Position numbers and translations under genes: made by a program
Assembly (NCBI GenBank): GCA_963749515.1
Contig: CAVVMR010000006.1
Span: 372,001-436,000, forward strand
Direction: 5' to 3'
From: Gaiellasilicea sp963749515
GTDB lineage: Bacteria; Actinomycetota; Thermoleophilia; Gaiellales; Gaiellaceae
Length of the DNA stretch: 64,000 bases
The notes under the pieces: generated by a model
The model's input: only the letters and a program-made list of their open reading frames with translations
Told to the model about the DNA's origin: nothing
Databases searched by the model: none
Shown here: piece after piece, positions 24,002-32,644 of the stretch
Layout of the letters: every line of letters begins with the position of its first letter
How positions within the stretch are numbered: position 1 is the stretch's first letter

Positions 24002-25624
24002 CTAACCGAACGTGAACGCGTAGCCCGCAACGCCCGGACTGAAGCGAAGCTCGAGCAGGTGGTCGCCGATCTCCGGACGCGCGACGAGCGTGTAGAGCCG
24101 GTCGCCGGCGACTCGCACCGTGCGCTCCGGCTTGCCGTCGACGAGCACCCGCACCGAGCCCTTCCCCGTGAGTACGAGATAGACGTCGCGGGCGCGGTAC
24201 TGCAGCCGCAGGCCGGCGCTCGCGCCCGCGATCGCCCGTTCGTCCTCGACGGTCCAGACTCCGCCGAACGCGAGCTCGTTCTCGAGCAAGCCTCGCGGAA
24301 ACGTGTACGCGTGCGGCTCGTCCTTGACGACCGCGTCGCCGCCGTTGCGGTCGATGCGCTGGTAGCCGAGGTAGCTCTCGGGCGTGCGCAGGCCGCCGGG
24401 ACTGTCGTCGGCGAGGCCGGACGCCGGCGGCGCGTCCTTGCCGAGCAGGGTGCGGATCATCTCCTCGGTCTCGGCGTACTCGCCTTCACCGAAGTGGAAG
24501 TAGCGGACGTGGCCGCTTCGGTCGATGAGGTACTTCGCCGGCCAGTACTGGTTGTGCCACGCCTCCCAGGTCCCGAAGTCGTTGTCGAGCGCGACCGGGT
24601 AGCTCAGGTCGAGCTCCTTCACGTTCTCGCGCACGTTCGACGCGACACGCTCGAATGCGAACTCGGGCGTGTGGACGCCGACGATCGTCAGCCCGGCCTT
24701 CCGGTAGCGGTCGTCCCACTCGCGGATGTGGGGCAGCGTGCGCAGGCAGTTGATGCAGGAGTACGTCCAGAAGTCGATCAGGACGACCCGGCCGCGCAGG
24801 CTCTTCAGCGTCAGCGGCTGAGAGTTGATCCAGCCCACGATCCCCCGGAACTCGGGTGCAGGGCCGTAGTTCTTCAGCGCGCTCCCCGTGTCGCCGGTCG
24901 CCCTGGGCGCGCGGGCGCCGGTGAGCTCGCCGAGCTCTCGCTGCGCGGCGGACGAGCGCTCGAAGCGCTTCTGCAGCGACTCGGTGTAGCCGGGGATCGC
25001 CGTCTGGAGCTCCTGGTCGACGCCGAGTGCGATGGCGAGCGCCGCGGCGGCGACGAGCACGCCTGCCGCCCGCCGGATCGTCTCGACGCGGGCCCGAAAC
25101 CCCTTCGCAGCACGCTGGCCGGCGATCGCGATCGCGAGCATCGGCAGCGCGGCGCCGGTCGCGTACGAGAGCGTGAGCAACAGGCCGTCGAGTCCGACCT
25201 CGCGCTTGGCGGCGATCACCGTCACCGCTGCGAGCACGGGGCCCGCACACGGCACGAAGACGAGCCCGAGGCTCGCCCCGAGGAAGAAGCCGCCGCCGAG
25301 ATCTCCCGAGCCGCGCCGCGTCAGCGCCTGCAGCGGCCGCGCGATCAGCTCGCCGATCTGCGGCACGAGGAGCGTCAGCGCAACGAGGAAGAGCAGCGCG
25401 ATCGCGAGGTTGCGCAGCAGATCCTGCGGCAGGCCGAGCAGGTCGAGGAGCCAGGCGGCGAAGAGCGTGAAGACCGTGAAGCTGACGACGATGCCGGCGA
25501 CGATCGCGAGCGGGCGGCGACCGGTCGCTCCACCGGCGAGCACGATCGGCAGCACCGGGAGCACGCACGGCGAGAGGGCGGTCACGATTCCCGCGACGAA
25601 ACCGATCGCCAGCAGGATCAACAT
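24002..25624 (-). CDS. dipZ: DipZ-like fusion: CcdA membrane domain + TlpA thioredoxin domain + C-terminal sugar-binding-like domain
   Basis: 540 residues. The N-terminal half (about 1-210) is a six-helix CcdA/DsbD membrane unit with its redox cysteines in LSPCVLPVLPI and FVPCAGPVL. The next part (about 260-400) is a TlpA-type thioredoxin fold with FWTYSCINCLRTLPH (CxxC). The last about 130 residues form the beta-rich domain seen in mycobacterial DipZ. It moves electrons across the membrane to exported thiol proteins. The order and length match DipZ. Confidence 0.9.
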   Translation of the reverse strand: MLILLAIGFVAGIVTALSPCVLPVLPIVLAGGATGRRPLAIVAGIVVSFTVFTLFAAWLLDLLGLPQDLLRNLAIALLFLVALTLLVPQIGELIARPLQALTRRGSGDLGGGFFLGASLGLVFVPCAGPVLAAVTVIAAKREVGLDGLLLTLSYATGAALPMLAIAIAGQRAAKGFRARVETIRRAAGVLVAAAALAIALGVDQELQTAIPGYTESLQKRFERSSAAQRELGELTGARAPRATGDTGSALKNYGPAPEFRGIVGWINSQPLTLKSLRGRVVLIDFWTYSCINCLRTLPHIREWDDRYRKAGLTIVGVHTPEFAFERVASNVRENVKELDLSYPVALDNDFGTWEAWHNQYWPAKYLIDRSGHVRYFHFGEGEYAETEEMIRTLLGKDAPPASGLADDSPGGLRTPESYLGYQRIDRNGGDAVVKDEPHAYTFPRGLLENELAFGGVWTVEDERAIAGASAGLRLQYRARDVYLVLTGKGSVRVLVDGKPERTVRVAGDRLYTLVARPEIGDHLLELRFSPGVAGYAFTFG

Positions 25625-25638
25625 CGAAGGACCTTCGC

Positions 25639-28188
25639 CTAGGAGGGTGCGATCGGTTCGGCGGCGCCGTCGTTCGAAGCTGTCGAACCGCCGTCAGAGG
25701 CCGCGGGCTTGCGCCGCCGGCGCCGCCGCGGTTTCGGCTTCGCGGCTGCGGCACCCTCCGCCGGCGCGACGCCGTTGCTCGCCGCTGCGACCTCGGCTCC
25801 CGGCTGCTGCTGCGGCTGCTGCTGTCCGCCGACCTTCTTCCTGCGCTTGCGCCTGCGCGACTTGCGCGACGGCGCCTTCGGCGCGGGCAGGTTGTCGGCA
25901 AGTGCGTTGGCGATCTCGCGGATCTCGCCGATCTCCTCGCGGGCCCGGTCGAGCGCGTTGTTGGCGCGCGGCGTGTAGCCCTCGGAGGAGGCTAGGAGCG
26001 CGGCGCCGACCTCGAGCGGCAGCGCCTTCGCGACCTGGATCAGCTTCGCGACGTTCTCCTCGTGCCGGTGGCCCCGCGAGTTGGCGACCGCTCCGAGCAG
26101 GCGCTTGGCCTCCGGGAACTCCGTGCTCGCGCGGCGATCCTGGACTTTCCGGGTCGCCTTGGCCAGCTTCCACGTCCAGCGCTGGAGAATCTGATCGGGA
26201 GCGTTCGCCTTGCCCTCCCCGATCGCGCGGAGCAGGATCCGCGCGCCTGCAGCGCGGTCCTTGTCCCACGGCGGCGCCTGGCTGACGAGCGTGACCAGGT
26301 CGTCGAAATCGGCGCGCTCGACGGTCATCGAGACGCGGTCCTGCAGCGCGGTCATCCGCAGCCGCCGATTCGGGTTCTCCGCCGAGCAGACGGAGAGGAA
26401 GGTCTCGAGCGCCGCTTTCGACGCCCGGCCCTCGGCGAACTTCTTCGCAAACTCGGCGCGCTGGTCGAAGCGGAGCTGCCGGCCGGCGATGGTCGCCCAG
26501 TAGCGCTGCTCGTCCTCGTCCATGTACATCGGGTCGATCCGCTGCCACTCGCGCTGGATCACCGCGAGTCGGCGGGAGACGTCGGGCGTGACCGGGACGA
26601 GCCACGTCGCCGGCGAGAGCCTGCGACGGGCGCGGCGCTGGACGCGACGGCGCGGCGCCGGCGTGACGCGCGCCCCCTCGCGGTAGAAGTCGGCGTCGAG
26701 CAGCGAGTGGAGCGAGACCACGCGCTCGTTGTGCGTGGCCGACTTCGGCGTGAAGTCGAGGACGATCCCCGCCTCCTTGCGCGGATGGGTACGCATGATC
26801 CGGCCGATCCGCTGCTGGTAGACGCGCTTCGACGCGGTCGGGGCGAGGTGCATGCAGACGGTCGCGCGCGGCGAGTTCCAGCCCTCGGCGAGCAGCATCG
26901 CGTTGATCAGGACGTTGATCTCGCCGCGCTCGTAGGCCGCGAGCGTCTCGGCGAGCTTCACCGGCGGCGTGCGGCCGGAGACGGCCTCCGCCTTCAGGCC
27001 CGCCGCGCGGAACTCCTGCGCGAGGTTGTAGGCGTGGTCGACGCCTGCCGCGTAGACGATGCCGGGCGTGCTGTCGAAGCGCTCGCGGTAGAGGCTCGCC
27101 GCCGCCTGGTTCAAGGCCTGGTGGTCGAGGGCTGCGGCCAGGGCGCGCTCCTCGAAGTCGCCGCCGACGATGGGGACGGAGTTGATCGCCGCGGCGGGCG
27201 GCACGCGCAGGCAGCGCAGTGGTGCGATCAGCCCGCGGCGGGCGGCGTCGGCAAGCGGCAGGTCGTCGACCGAAGCCGGGAAGACGTCCGAGACCTGCTT
27301 CGCGATCAGCTGCTCGGTCGCCGTCATGCCGATGTAGATCGGCTCCGGGAAGCTGCGGATCGCCGCGCTCGTCTTCTCGCCGAGCGCCGTGTGCGCCTCG
27401 TCGCAGATCACGAGCTGGTACGCCTCGCGCGAGAGCGAGTCGGCGTGCCGGGCGAACCAGGCGTAGGTCTGGATCGTGATCGGATCGCCGCGGAGCGGCT
27501 CCTTGCCCGGCTCGATCGCATCGGTGAAGCGGTCGCCGTAGCCCTCGGTCGTGAGGTCGCGCTGGAACTGCGAGACGAGCAGCCGGCGGTGCGTGAGGAT
27601 CAGGATCCCGAGCGAGCGCGCAGCTTCGACGAAGCCCGCGGCGGCGATCGTCTTGCCCGACGCCGTCGGGTGACGGAAGCGGTAGCGGCGGACGGCGCCG
27701 GGATCCTCGCCGACGAAGCCCTCCGGCTCGTCCTCCACGTCGTCGTCGACCGGCTCGTCCTCCTCCTCGCCTTCCTCCGGCTCCAGGTCGGCGTCGCCGT
27801 TCCCATTCCCGTTCTCGTCCTCGGCATGGCGCTGGTTGGCCGCGATCAGCTCGGTGAGCATGCCGGCGAGCGCGTCGATCTGGTGCTTGCGGAGCTCGGT
27901 GCCTGCGGCGGTGGCCGGCGGCTTCATCGAGAGCGCGCGCTCCAGCCCGAGCAGGAACCCGAAGCGAACCTTCCAGCGGGACGAGGGGGCGCTGCGGCCG
28001 GCGTCGAGCTCGGCCAGCGCCTCGTCCAGGGCCGCACGGCGCGCCGTACCGGGAGCGAGCGCTTCACCCGGTTCCTCGCCGGGGTGAAGGAAGGGCTCTC
28101 CGGCCCATTTCTGCGCGCGGAGCGCGTCGGCGGTCAAACCATCCGTCGCGTCCGACGTGAGTGTCGGGTTCAGTATCGCTTCTGACAT
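25639..28188 (-). CDS. DEAD/DEAH-box superfamily II helicase with acidic insert and basic tail
   Basis: 849 residues. The helicase core has Walker A HPTASGKTIAAAGF, the DEAH box VICDEAHTALGE, motif III YIGMTATEQ, and in the second RecA fold LLAEGWNSPRATV and QQRIGRIMRTHP. Before Walker A is a very acidic stretch of about 35 residues; the C-terminus (about 770-849) is a Lys/Arg/Gln/Pro-rich low-complexity tail that could bind nucleic acid. The region between is unrecognised. ATG 28188 begins MSEAILNPTL; an upstream open frame has no codon bias. Confidence 0.85.
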   Translation of the reverse strand: MSEAILNPTLTSDATDGLTADALRAQKWAGEPFLHPGEEPGEALAPGTARRAALDEALAELDAGRSAPSSRWKVRFGFLLGLERALSMKPPATAAGTELRKHQIDALAGMLTELIAANQRHAEDENGNGNGDADLEPEEGEEEDEPVDDDVEDEPEGFVGEDPGAVRRYRFRHPTASGKTIAAAGFVEAARSLGILILTHRRLLVSQFQRDLTTEGYGDRFTDAIEPGKEPLRGDPITIQTYAWFARHADSLSREAYQLVICDEAHTALGEKTSAAIRSFPEPIYIGMTATEQLIAKQVSDVFPASVDDLPLADAARRGLIAPLRCLRVPPAAAINSVPIVGGDFEERALAAALDHQALNQAAASLYRERFDSTPGIVYAAGVDHAYNLAQEFRAAGLKAEAVSGRTPPVKLAETLAAYERGEINVLINAMLLAEGWNSPRATVCMHLAPTASKRVYQQRIGRIMRTHPRKEAGIVLDFTPKSATHNERVVSLHSLLDADFYREGARVTPAPRRRVQRRARRRLSPATWLVPVTPDVSRRLAVIQREWQRIDPMYMDEDEQRYWATIAGRQLRFDQRAEFAKKFAEGRASKAALETFLSVCSAENPNRRLRMTALQDRVSMTVERADFDDLVTLVSQAPPWDKDRAAGARILLRAIGEGKANAPDQILQRWTWKLAKATRKVQDRRASTEFPEAKRLLGAVANSRGHRHEENVAKLIQVAKALPLEVGAALLASSEGYTPRANNALDRAREEIGEIREIANALADNLPAPKAPSRKSRRRKRRKKVGGQQQPQQQPGAEVAAASNGVAPAEGAAAAKPKPRRRRRRKPAASDGGSTASNDGAAEPIAPS

Positions 28189-28320
28189 ATGCGCAGCACG
28201 AATCGGATGCGCTGCTTTCCTCAGGAGTGGCGCGCCCGTTCTGTGCAACACAAGGCGGACGAGCGGCGCTCCTCGCAGCATAGCCGAATTCGCCACGTTC
28301 GGAGCGCCTATCCTGGGCCG

Positions 28321-28965
28321 ATGCCCGACTGGGAGGAGCTGCACGCACGGGCGCGCGAGCGCTACGAGGACGGTGAGGCGCGGCTTCCCGACGATCCCGA
28401 CCAGCGGCAGCGGCAGTTGACGAGGATGGGGAACGCAGCCGGCGCGGCTGCGCTGACGGCGTTGATGGCCGGCCGGGACGGCGGCGAGTGGTTCGCGCGC
28501 TCGGCCGAGCGCTACCGGGAGAGCTGGGAGCACGCCCCGCCCGACAGCTGGGGGCGGCCGATCGGCGCGATCAAGTCGCGGATCCTCGCGGGCGACTGGG
28601 AGGGTGCGGCCGTCGATGCGCGCTGGGCGCTCGAGGCCGGGGCGGGGGACTCCGACTCCCCGATTGGCAGCTACGCCGCCGCCCTCGCGTTCGCCGTGCT
28701 CGGCGAGTGGGACGAGGTGCGACCGCACGCCGACTACGCCCGCACGCACGAGTCGTTTCCGAGCGAGGTCGGCGACGCGCTTGCCTTCATCGCGGCGGAG
28801 GACGTCGTCGGCTACATCGAAGCGGTCGAGGAGGTCCTCGAGTCGTTCGAGCTGCGCGACACGTATCTCGAGGACGTTCCGGTCGCAGACACCGTGCTCG
28901 TGCTTCAGGCGCTCGCCGCTCGCCGCGGCATGGCGGCCGAGCTCGAGTCCGAGCTTCTGCCGTGA
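28321..28965 (+). CDS. hypothetical helical-repeat protein, 214 aa
   Basis: Not recognised by name. The protein is soluble and mostly helical with TPR-like stretches (WFARSAERYRESWEHAPPDS, GDWEGAAVDARWALEAG, AFAVLGEWDEVRPHADYA). TATCCT at 28309-28314 lies 6 nt before ATG 28321, with no Shine-Dalgarno sequence: leaderless. Its stop overlaps the start of the next gene (GTGA), so it is translationally coupled to the probable selenoprotein. Confidence 0.75.
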   Translation: MPDWEELHARARERYEDGEARLPDDPDQRQRQLTRMGNAAGAAALTALMAGRDGGEWFARSAERYRESWEHAPPDSWGRPIGAIKSRILAGDWEGAAVDARWALEAGAGDSDSPIGSYAAALAFAVLGEWDEVRPHADYARTHESFPSEVGDALAFIAAEDVVGYIEAVEEVLESFELRDTYLEDVPVADTVLVLQALAARRGMAAELESELLP

Positions 28966-29255
28966 GGCGGCCCGTGGTCCTCTATGACGGCGGCTGACGC
29001 TTCTGCCGCTTCGTGGCGCGTGTCGCCGCTCGGTTCGATCGAGGGCAGTACGCCTACCTCCCCTTCGGCGACGCCCAGGCTGACCCGTTGCTCGCGCGAC
29101 TGCCCGAGGCGAGGCGCTACGCGAGCGCCCACCTCTTCCGGCCGGACGGCTCCGTCTGGAGTCCGAGCAGTCCGCCGTACAGACTCGTCGCCCGCCTCCG
29201 CCACCGGCTCGGTCCACTCGTCCCGGACGGCCCCGGCCCGCGCCGCTATCCCTGA
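28962..29255 (+). CDS. DCC-family (DUF393) thiol-disulfide oxidoreductase, probable selenoprotein (Sec at codon 12)
   Basis: The product reads MRRPVVLYDGG-U-RFCRFVARVAARF, with TGA 28995-28997 as residue 12, and stays open to the stop at 29253-29255 (97 residues). DCC proteins have LYDGxCxxC; here the TGA occupies the first Cys position, giving UxxC. The later parts also match the family: YAYLPFGDAQADPLLARLP, YASAHLFRPDGSVWS, PYRLVARLRHRLGPL. GTG 28962 overlaps the upstream stop (GTGA). A hairpin suitable as SECIS lies after the TGA, and selD is on the same strand 8 kb upstream. Conventional gene callers would miss or truncate it. A nonsense-mutated pseudogene is the alternative. Confidence 0.75.
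29003..29048 (+). promoter_or_regulatory. candidate bacterial SECIS element
   Basis: The inner stem GTGGCG/CGCCGC (29013-29018/29024-29029, one G-U pair) closes a 5-nt loop CGTGT. The loop begins 21 nt after the TGA and has G as its second base, fitting the bacterial SECIS consensus as I know it (loop about 16-37 nt from UGA, G among the first two loop bases). An outer stem CTGCC/GGCAG (29003-29007/29044-29048) can enclose it. Confidence 0.55.
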
Positions 29256-29902
29256 GGCAACTGCGAGGCGGCGCCGCGATCGAGGATCGCAATCGTCCTG
29301 CGGCCGCGGATCAAGCTGGCGGGAACTTCAGGGCTCGGCTCGTCGGCAAAGGCGCGGCGGACCACCTCCGCCTTGTCCTCGCCGAGCACGAGATAGACGA
29401 GCAGGCTCGCCGCACGAAAGACAGGTGGTGTCATGGTCACGCGCGGGACGAACGGCTTCAGCTCTCCCTCGGCGGCGATCGCGCGCCGCTCCATCTCGTC
29501 GAGTCCCGGCGCATGCGGGAAGAGCGACGCGGTGTGCCCGTCGGGGCCGAGCCCGTTCAGCGCCAGGTCGAGCGTGACGCCGTTCAGCTCCTCGTCGTAG
29601 AGATCCGCCGCCTCGGCGGCGCCGAGCTCGCCGCGTATCCGATGCACTTCCGGCTGCGCGGTGAGCCGGTCGAGCAGCGTCTCCTTCGCCAGCCGGTAGT
29701 TCGAGAGCTCGTCGTCGGGCGGTACGGCGCGGTCGTCTCCGAACCAGACGTGCACGCCCGACCAGTCGGGGCGGAGCGCCGCGGCGAGCTCGTGGGCGGG
29801 ACCGGGCGCCGAGCCGCCCGAGAGCGCCACGTGACCGGTGGTGGAGGCCAGGATCTCGGCGGCCGCACGTGCGGGCTCGTCCTCGACCCGGATCTCGATC
29901 AC
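29246..29902 (-). CDS. pgl: 6-phosphogluconolactonase
   Basis: 218 residues. It hydrolyses 6-phosphogluconolactone in the oxidative pentose phosphate pathway. HVALSGGSAPGPAHELAAAL, VHVWFGDDRAVPPDDELSNY, and LALNGLGPDGHTASLFPHAP (with the GPDGH catalytic region) are the expected motifs; PRVTMTPPVFRAA is the C-terminal family mark. Its 3' end overlaps the convergent selenoprotein gene by 10 nt. The start overlaps the proC stop as ATGA. No zwf or gnd is nearby. Confidence 0.92.
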   Translation of the reverse strand: MIEIRVEDEPARAAAEILASTTGHVALSGGSAPGPAHELAAALRPDWSGVHVWFGDDRAVPPDDELSNYRLAKETLLDRLTAQPEVHRIRGELGAAEAADLYDEELNGVTLDLALNGLGPDGHTASLFPHAPGLDEMERRAIAAEGELKPFVPRVTMTPPVFRAASLLVYLVLGEDKAEVVRRAFADEPSPEVPASLIRGRRTIAILDRGAASQLPQG

Positions 29903-30723
29903 TGGTCGCCGCGGGCGAGCTCGACCGACCGGTCCATGGCGGCCTGGATCGCGTTCAGGAATGCAGCACGCACTCCCGCCTGCTCGAGCTCGCGGATCGC
30001 CGCGATCGTCGTCCCACCCGGCGAGGTGACCATCTCGCGCAGCTCCACGGGATGCATCTTCAGGTCGCGCAGCTGCTTCGCCGTCCCCAGCATCGTCTGG
30101 ACGACGAGTTGCGTGGAGACCTCGCGCGAGAGGCCGAGCAGGATGCCCGCCTCGATCATCGCCTCCGCGAGCAGGGCGAAGTACGCCGGCCCCGAGCCGG
30201 AGACCGCGGTGACGGCGTCCATGTAGGGCTCCGGGACCCGCACGACGGCGCCGACGTGACGCAGTGCCTCCTCGGCGAGAACCATGCTCTCCTCGACGGC
30301 GTGCGACCCCGCACAGATGCCCGCCATGCCCTCGTGGACGACGGCCGGCGTGTTCGGCATGGCGCGGACGACCGGGACGCCGTCGCCGAGGTGGCGTTCG
30401 ATCGCAGCGGTCGGGATCGCCGCGGCGATCGAGAGGACGGTCTGCTCCGGCTGGATCAGCGGCCCGATCTCCCCGAGCAGCGTCTCGATGTCCTGTGGCT
30501 TGACTGCGATCACGACGAGAGCAGCACCCGCCGCCGCCTCCGAGTTCGAGAGCGTGACGTGGATGCCGTGCCGCTCACGCAGCTCGGTCGCGCGCTCCTC
30601 GCGCCGTGTCGAAGCCGAGAGCTCAGCCGCAGTTCGCCAGCCGGCGGAGAGGAGGCCGGAGATGAGCGCCTCCCCGATCTGGCCGGCTCCGAGGATCGCG
30701 ATCCTGCGCTCGTCCACAGCCAT
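29899..30723 (-). CDS. proC: pyrroline-5-carboxylate reductase
   Basis: 274 residues. It reduces pyrroline-5-carboxylate to proline, the last step of proline synthesis. The Rossmann start is RIAILGAGQIGEALISGLL; VVIAVKPQDIETLL, VRAMPNTPAVVHEGMAGI, VSGSGPAYFALLAEAM and the C-terminal MVTSPGGTTIAAI signature are all present. TACACT (minus strand) ends 6 nt before ATG 30723, so the transcript is probably leaderless. pgl follows with an ATGA overlap. Confidence 0.95.
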   Translation of the reverse strand: MAVDERRIAILGAGQIGEALISGLLSAGWRTAAELSASTRREERATELRERHGIHVTLSNSEAAAGAALVVIAVKPQDIETLLGEIGPLIQPEQTVLSIAAAIPTAAIERHLGDGVPVVRAMPNTPAVVHEGMAGICAGSHAVEESMVLAEEALRHVGAVVRVPEPYMDAVTAVSGSGPAYFALLAEAMIEAGILLGLSREVSTQLVVQTMLGTAKQLRDLKMHPVELREMVTSPGGTTIAAIRELEQAGVRAAFLNAIQAAMDRSVELARGDQ

Positions 30724-30743
30724 CGCAGAAGTGTAGGCGTGCC

Positions 30744-31160
30744 CTACAGCGAGGTCGGAGCGAGCCGCTCGGCGAGCGCGGTCAGCACCTTGATCTGGAT
30801 CTGCGGCGAATGGTCGAGCAGCTGGCGGAAGGAGCGGTCGGTGATCACGAGCGCGCGCACGGCCGAGGTGGTCTTGATCGTCGCGTTCCGCGGCGTCTTG
30901 GCGATCAGCGCGATCTCGCCGAAGAAGTCGCCCGGGCCGAGCTTGGCAATCTTCTTGCCGCCGCGCTCCACGTCGGCCGTTCCCTCCACGAGCACGAAGA
31001 ACTCGTGCCCGGAGTCGCCTTCGTTGATCAGCGTCTTGTCCGGCGGCAGGTCGATCTCGTCCGCGATCGACGCGATCTCGGCCAGCTCCGACTTCGAGGC
31101 GGAGACAAACAGCGGTACGCGCTTGATCAGATCGATCTTCGAGTTGTGTCCGAGCTGCAC
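30744..31160 (-). CDS. stand-alone cyclic-nucleotide-binding domain protein
   Basis: 138 residues, a single cNMP-binding beta-barrel: IKRVPLFVSASKSELAEIA, GDSGHEFFVLVEGTADV, LGPGDFFGEIALIAKTPRNATI (phosphate-binding cassette with GEIAL and PRNAT) and a short C-terminal helix. There is no DNA-binding domain, so it would act on a partner protein. PRNAT in place of PRSAT leaves nucleotide preference open. TAGGAT (minus strand) ends 6 nt before GTG 31160: leaderless. Confidence 0.85.
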   Translation of the reverse strand: MQLGHNSKIDLIKRVPLFVSASKSELAEIASIADEIDLPPDKTLINEGDSGHEFFVLVEGTADVERGGKKIAKLGPGDFFGEIALIAKTPRNATIKTTSAVRALVITDRSFRQLLDHSPQIQIKVLTALAERLAPTSL

Positions 31161-31180
31161 GACCCGATCCTATGCCTCTG

Positions 31181-32005
31181 TTAGGCCGCTCGGCAACGCA
31201 CGAGCCTGGCACGATCCGCGCTCGCACCGGGAACGAGTCCTGCGCTCCAGCCTTTCATCAGGTAGACGCCCGCCAGACCGGCCCATTCCTCGTACGGAGC
31301 GAGCAGCTCCGCGGTCTCGTGCAGCTCCACCCACCGGCCCCGTAGCGCCGAGCAGAGCTTGACGAGCGCGAGGTCGCCGACGAGCCCGTGGCGGTAGCTG
31401 CCGAGGCCTTCGAGCGAGATCACCCCGAGCGACCATGGCCCGAGGCCCCGCTCGCGCAGGAGCCGTGCGGCCACCGCTTCGATCGGACGGGAGCGAAGCG
31501 CCTCCAGGTCGAGAGTGCGGCAGACGCGGACGAGGGTCGAGGCGCGCTGCGTCGCGAGCCCGAGCTTTCGCAGCTGGGCCGGTGAGAGCGCGCCGATCGC
31601 GTGGCGGCTCGGCGCCGGCTCGCCGCACGCCCGCACGATCGCCCGCTCGATCGCCAGCGCCCGCCGCGCCTCGATCAGCTGCCCGCAGACGGCCCGCAGA
31701 ACCGCGTGGGCGACCGTGGGCCGCCGCAAAGGGCGAAGGCCGTGCAGGTTCCGGATCGACGGGCCGAGCAGTGGGTCGTGGCGGAAGCGCTGAGTGAACT
31801 CGGTCGTGTCGGAGTCGAGCGCCAGCATGAACCGCAGCAGCTCGAGCGATTCGTCGTCCGGCGCCCGCAGCACGACCAGCCCGTCCGAGCGCTGCCACGC
31901 CCGCCCGCGGCGGCCGCCGGGAAGCGGCGTCTCGAACATCGGGCGCCGGTAGGTCATCAGGTGCAGGCGGTAGGGCCCGCGCGGTCTGACGACGTCCTCG
32001 ATCAC
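31181..32005 (-). CDS. DNA-3-methyladenine glycosylase II-like HhH-GPD protein
   Basis: 274 residues. The HhH-GPD core is clear: LRAVCGQLIEARRALAIERAI, LSPAQLRKLGLATQRASTLV, RERGLGPWSLGVISLEG (hairpin then GPW) and the catalytic Asp region HGLVGDLALVKL. AlkA-type enzymes remove alkylated bases. GTG 32005 is used as the start because TAAGGT (minus strand) lies 8 nt before it; ATG further in (MTYRRP) is an alternative. Divergent from the methyltransferase gene with overlapping -10 boxes. Confidence 0.8.
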   Translation of the reverse strand: MIEDVVRPRGPYRLHLMTYRRPMFETPLPGGRRGRAWQRSDGLVVLRAPDDESLELLRFMLALDSDTTEFTQRFRHDPLLGPSIRNLHGLRPLRRPTVAHAVLRAVCGQLIEARRALAIERAIVRACGEPAPSRHAIGALSPAQLRKLGLATQRASTLVRVCRTLDLEALRSRPIEAVAARLLRERGLGPWSLGVISLEGLGSYRHGLVGDLALVKLCSALRGRWVELHETAELLAPYEEWAGLAGVYLMKGWSAGLVPGASADRARLVRCRAA

Positions 32006-32013
32006 CGCCCCGC

Positions 32014-32023
32014 ACCTTACTCT
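32014..32023. promoter_or_regulatory. overlapping divergent -10 boxes
   Basis: TAAGGT on the minus strand (32014-32019) and TACTCT on the plus strand (32018-32023) share two base pairs. Each lies 8-9 nt before the start codon of its own gene (GTG 32005, ATG 32033). Only one polymerase could occupy the site at a time. Confidence 0.5.
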
Positions 32024-32032
32024 TGTCCCCTG

Positions 32033-32644
32033 ATGGGCCTGGCCGACCAGATCTCGCTGCGCTCCCGCAGGCGGAAGTTCGGCCTCTTCATGGAGACGAT
32101 GGCGCCGACCGAGTCGACGACCGTCCTGGACATCGGCGTCGACGACGTCGCCTTCGGCGAAGCCACCGGCTGCCGGACGCTGAACTTCTTCGAGGAGCTG
32201 TACCCCTGGCCGCAGCAGGTGACGGCGCTCGGGGTGCACGAAGGCGCCCGCTTCCGGGAGAGCTACCCGCAGGCGCGGTACGTCCAGGGCGATGCGCTTG
32301 CGCTGCCGTTCGAGGACGGCACGTTCGACATCGCGTTCTCGAATGCCGTGATCGAGCACGTCGGCGGCCCGTCGGAGCAGCGGCGCTTCGTCGACGAGGC
32401 GCTGCGCGTCTCGCGGCGGGCGTTCGTGACGACGCCGAACCGATGGTTCCCGGTCGAGGTGCACACGCGGCTTCCCCTCGTTCACTGGCTGCCTGACGCC
32501 GCCGCACACCGGGCGTACGACCTCGTGCGCAAGCCGTGGGCGAAGGAGAACCACCTGCTCGGCCCTCGCGAGCTGCGCGAGCTCTTCCCGGGCGAAGCCC
32601 GCATCGTGAACCTCGGCCTGACGCTGGTGGCAGTCGTTGGCTGA
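32033..32644 (+). CDS. class I SAM-dependent methyltransferase
   Basis: 203 residues. TTVLDIGVDDVAFGEATG stands in the motif I position but lacks the usual GxGxG, while YVQGDALALPFEDGTFDIAFSNAVIEHVG is a perfect Methyltransf_11-type motif II/III. A degenerate SAM loop is notable, but the rest is well conserved. The substrate is unknown; linkage to an O-antigen-ligase-like gene (8-nt overlap) suggests surface polysaccharide modification. TACTCT 9 nt before ATG 32033 suggests a leaderless mRNA. Confidence 0.75.
   Translation: MGLADQISLRSRRRKFGLFMETMAPTESTTVLDIGVDDVAFGEATGCRTLNFFEELYPWPQQVTALGVHEGARFRESYPQARYVQGDALALPFEDGTFDIAFSNAVIEHVGGPSEQRRFVDEALRVSRRAFVTTPNRWFPVEVHTRLPLVHWLPDAAAHRAYDLVRKPWAKENHLLGPRELRELFPGEARIVNLGLTLVAVVG

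Noticed and set aside
23801..25642. 613-codon plus-strand open frame
   Set aside because: Antisense of the DipZ gene, Asp/Arg-rich low complexity.
28995..28997. Reading the TGA as a true stop, giving an 11-residue ORF and a separate gene starting near 29013
   Set aside because: The family motif crosses the TGA in a single frame with no other lesion, and the GTGA coupling places the start upstream; Sec is the simpler reading, though not proven.
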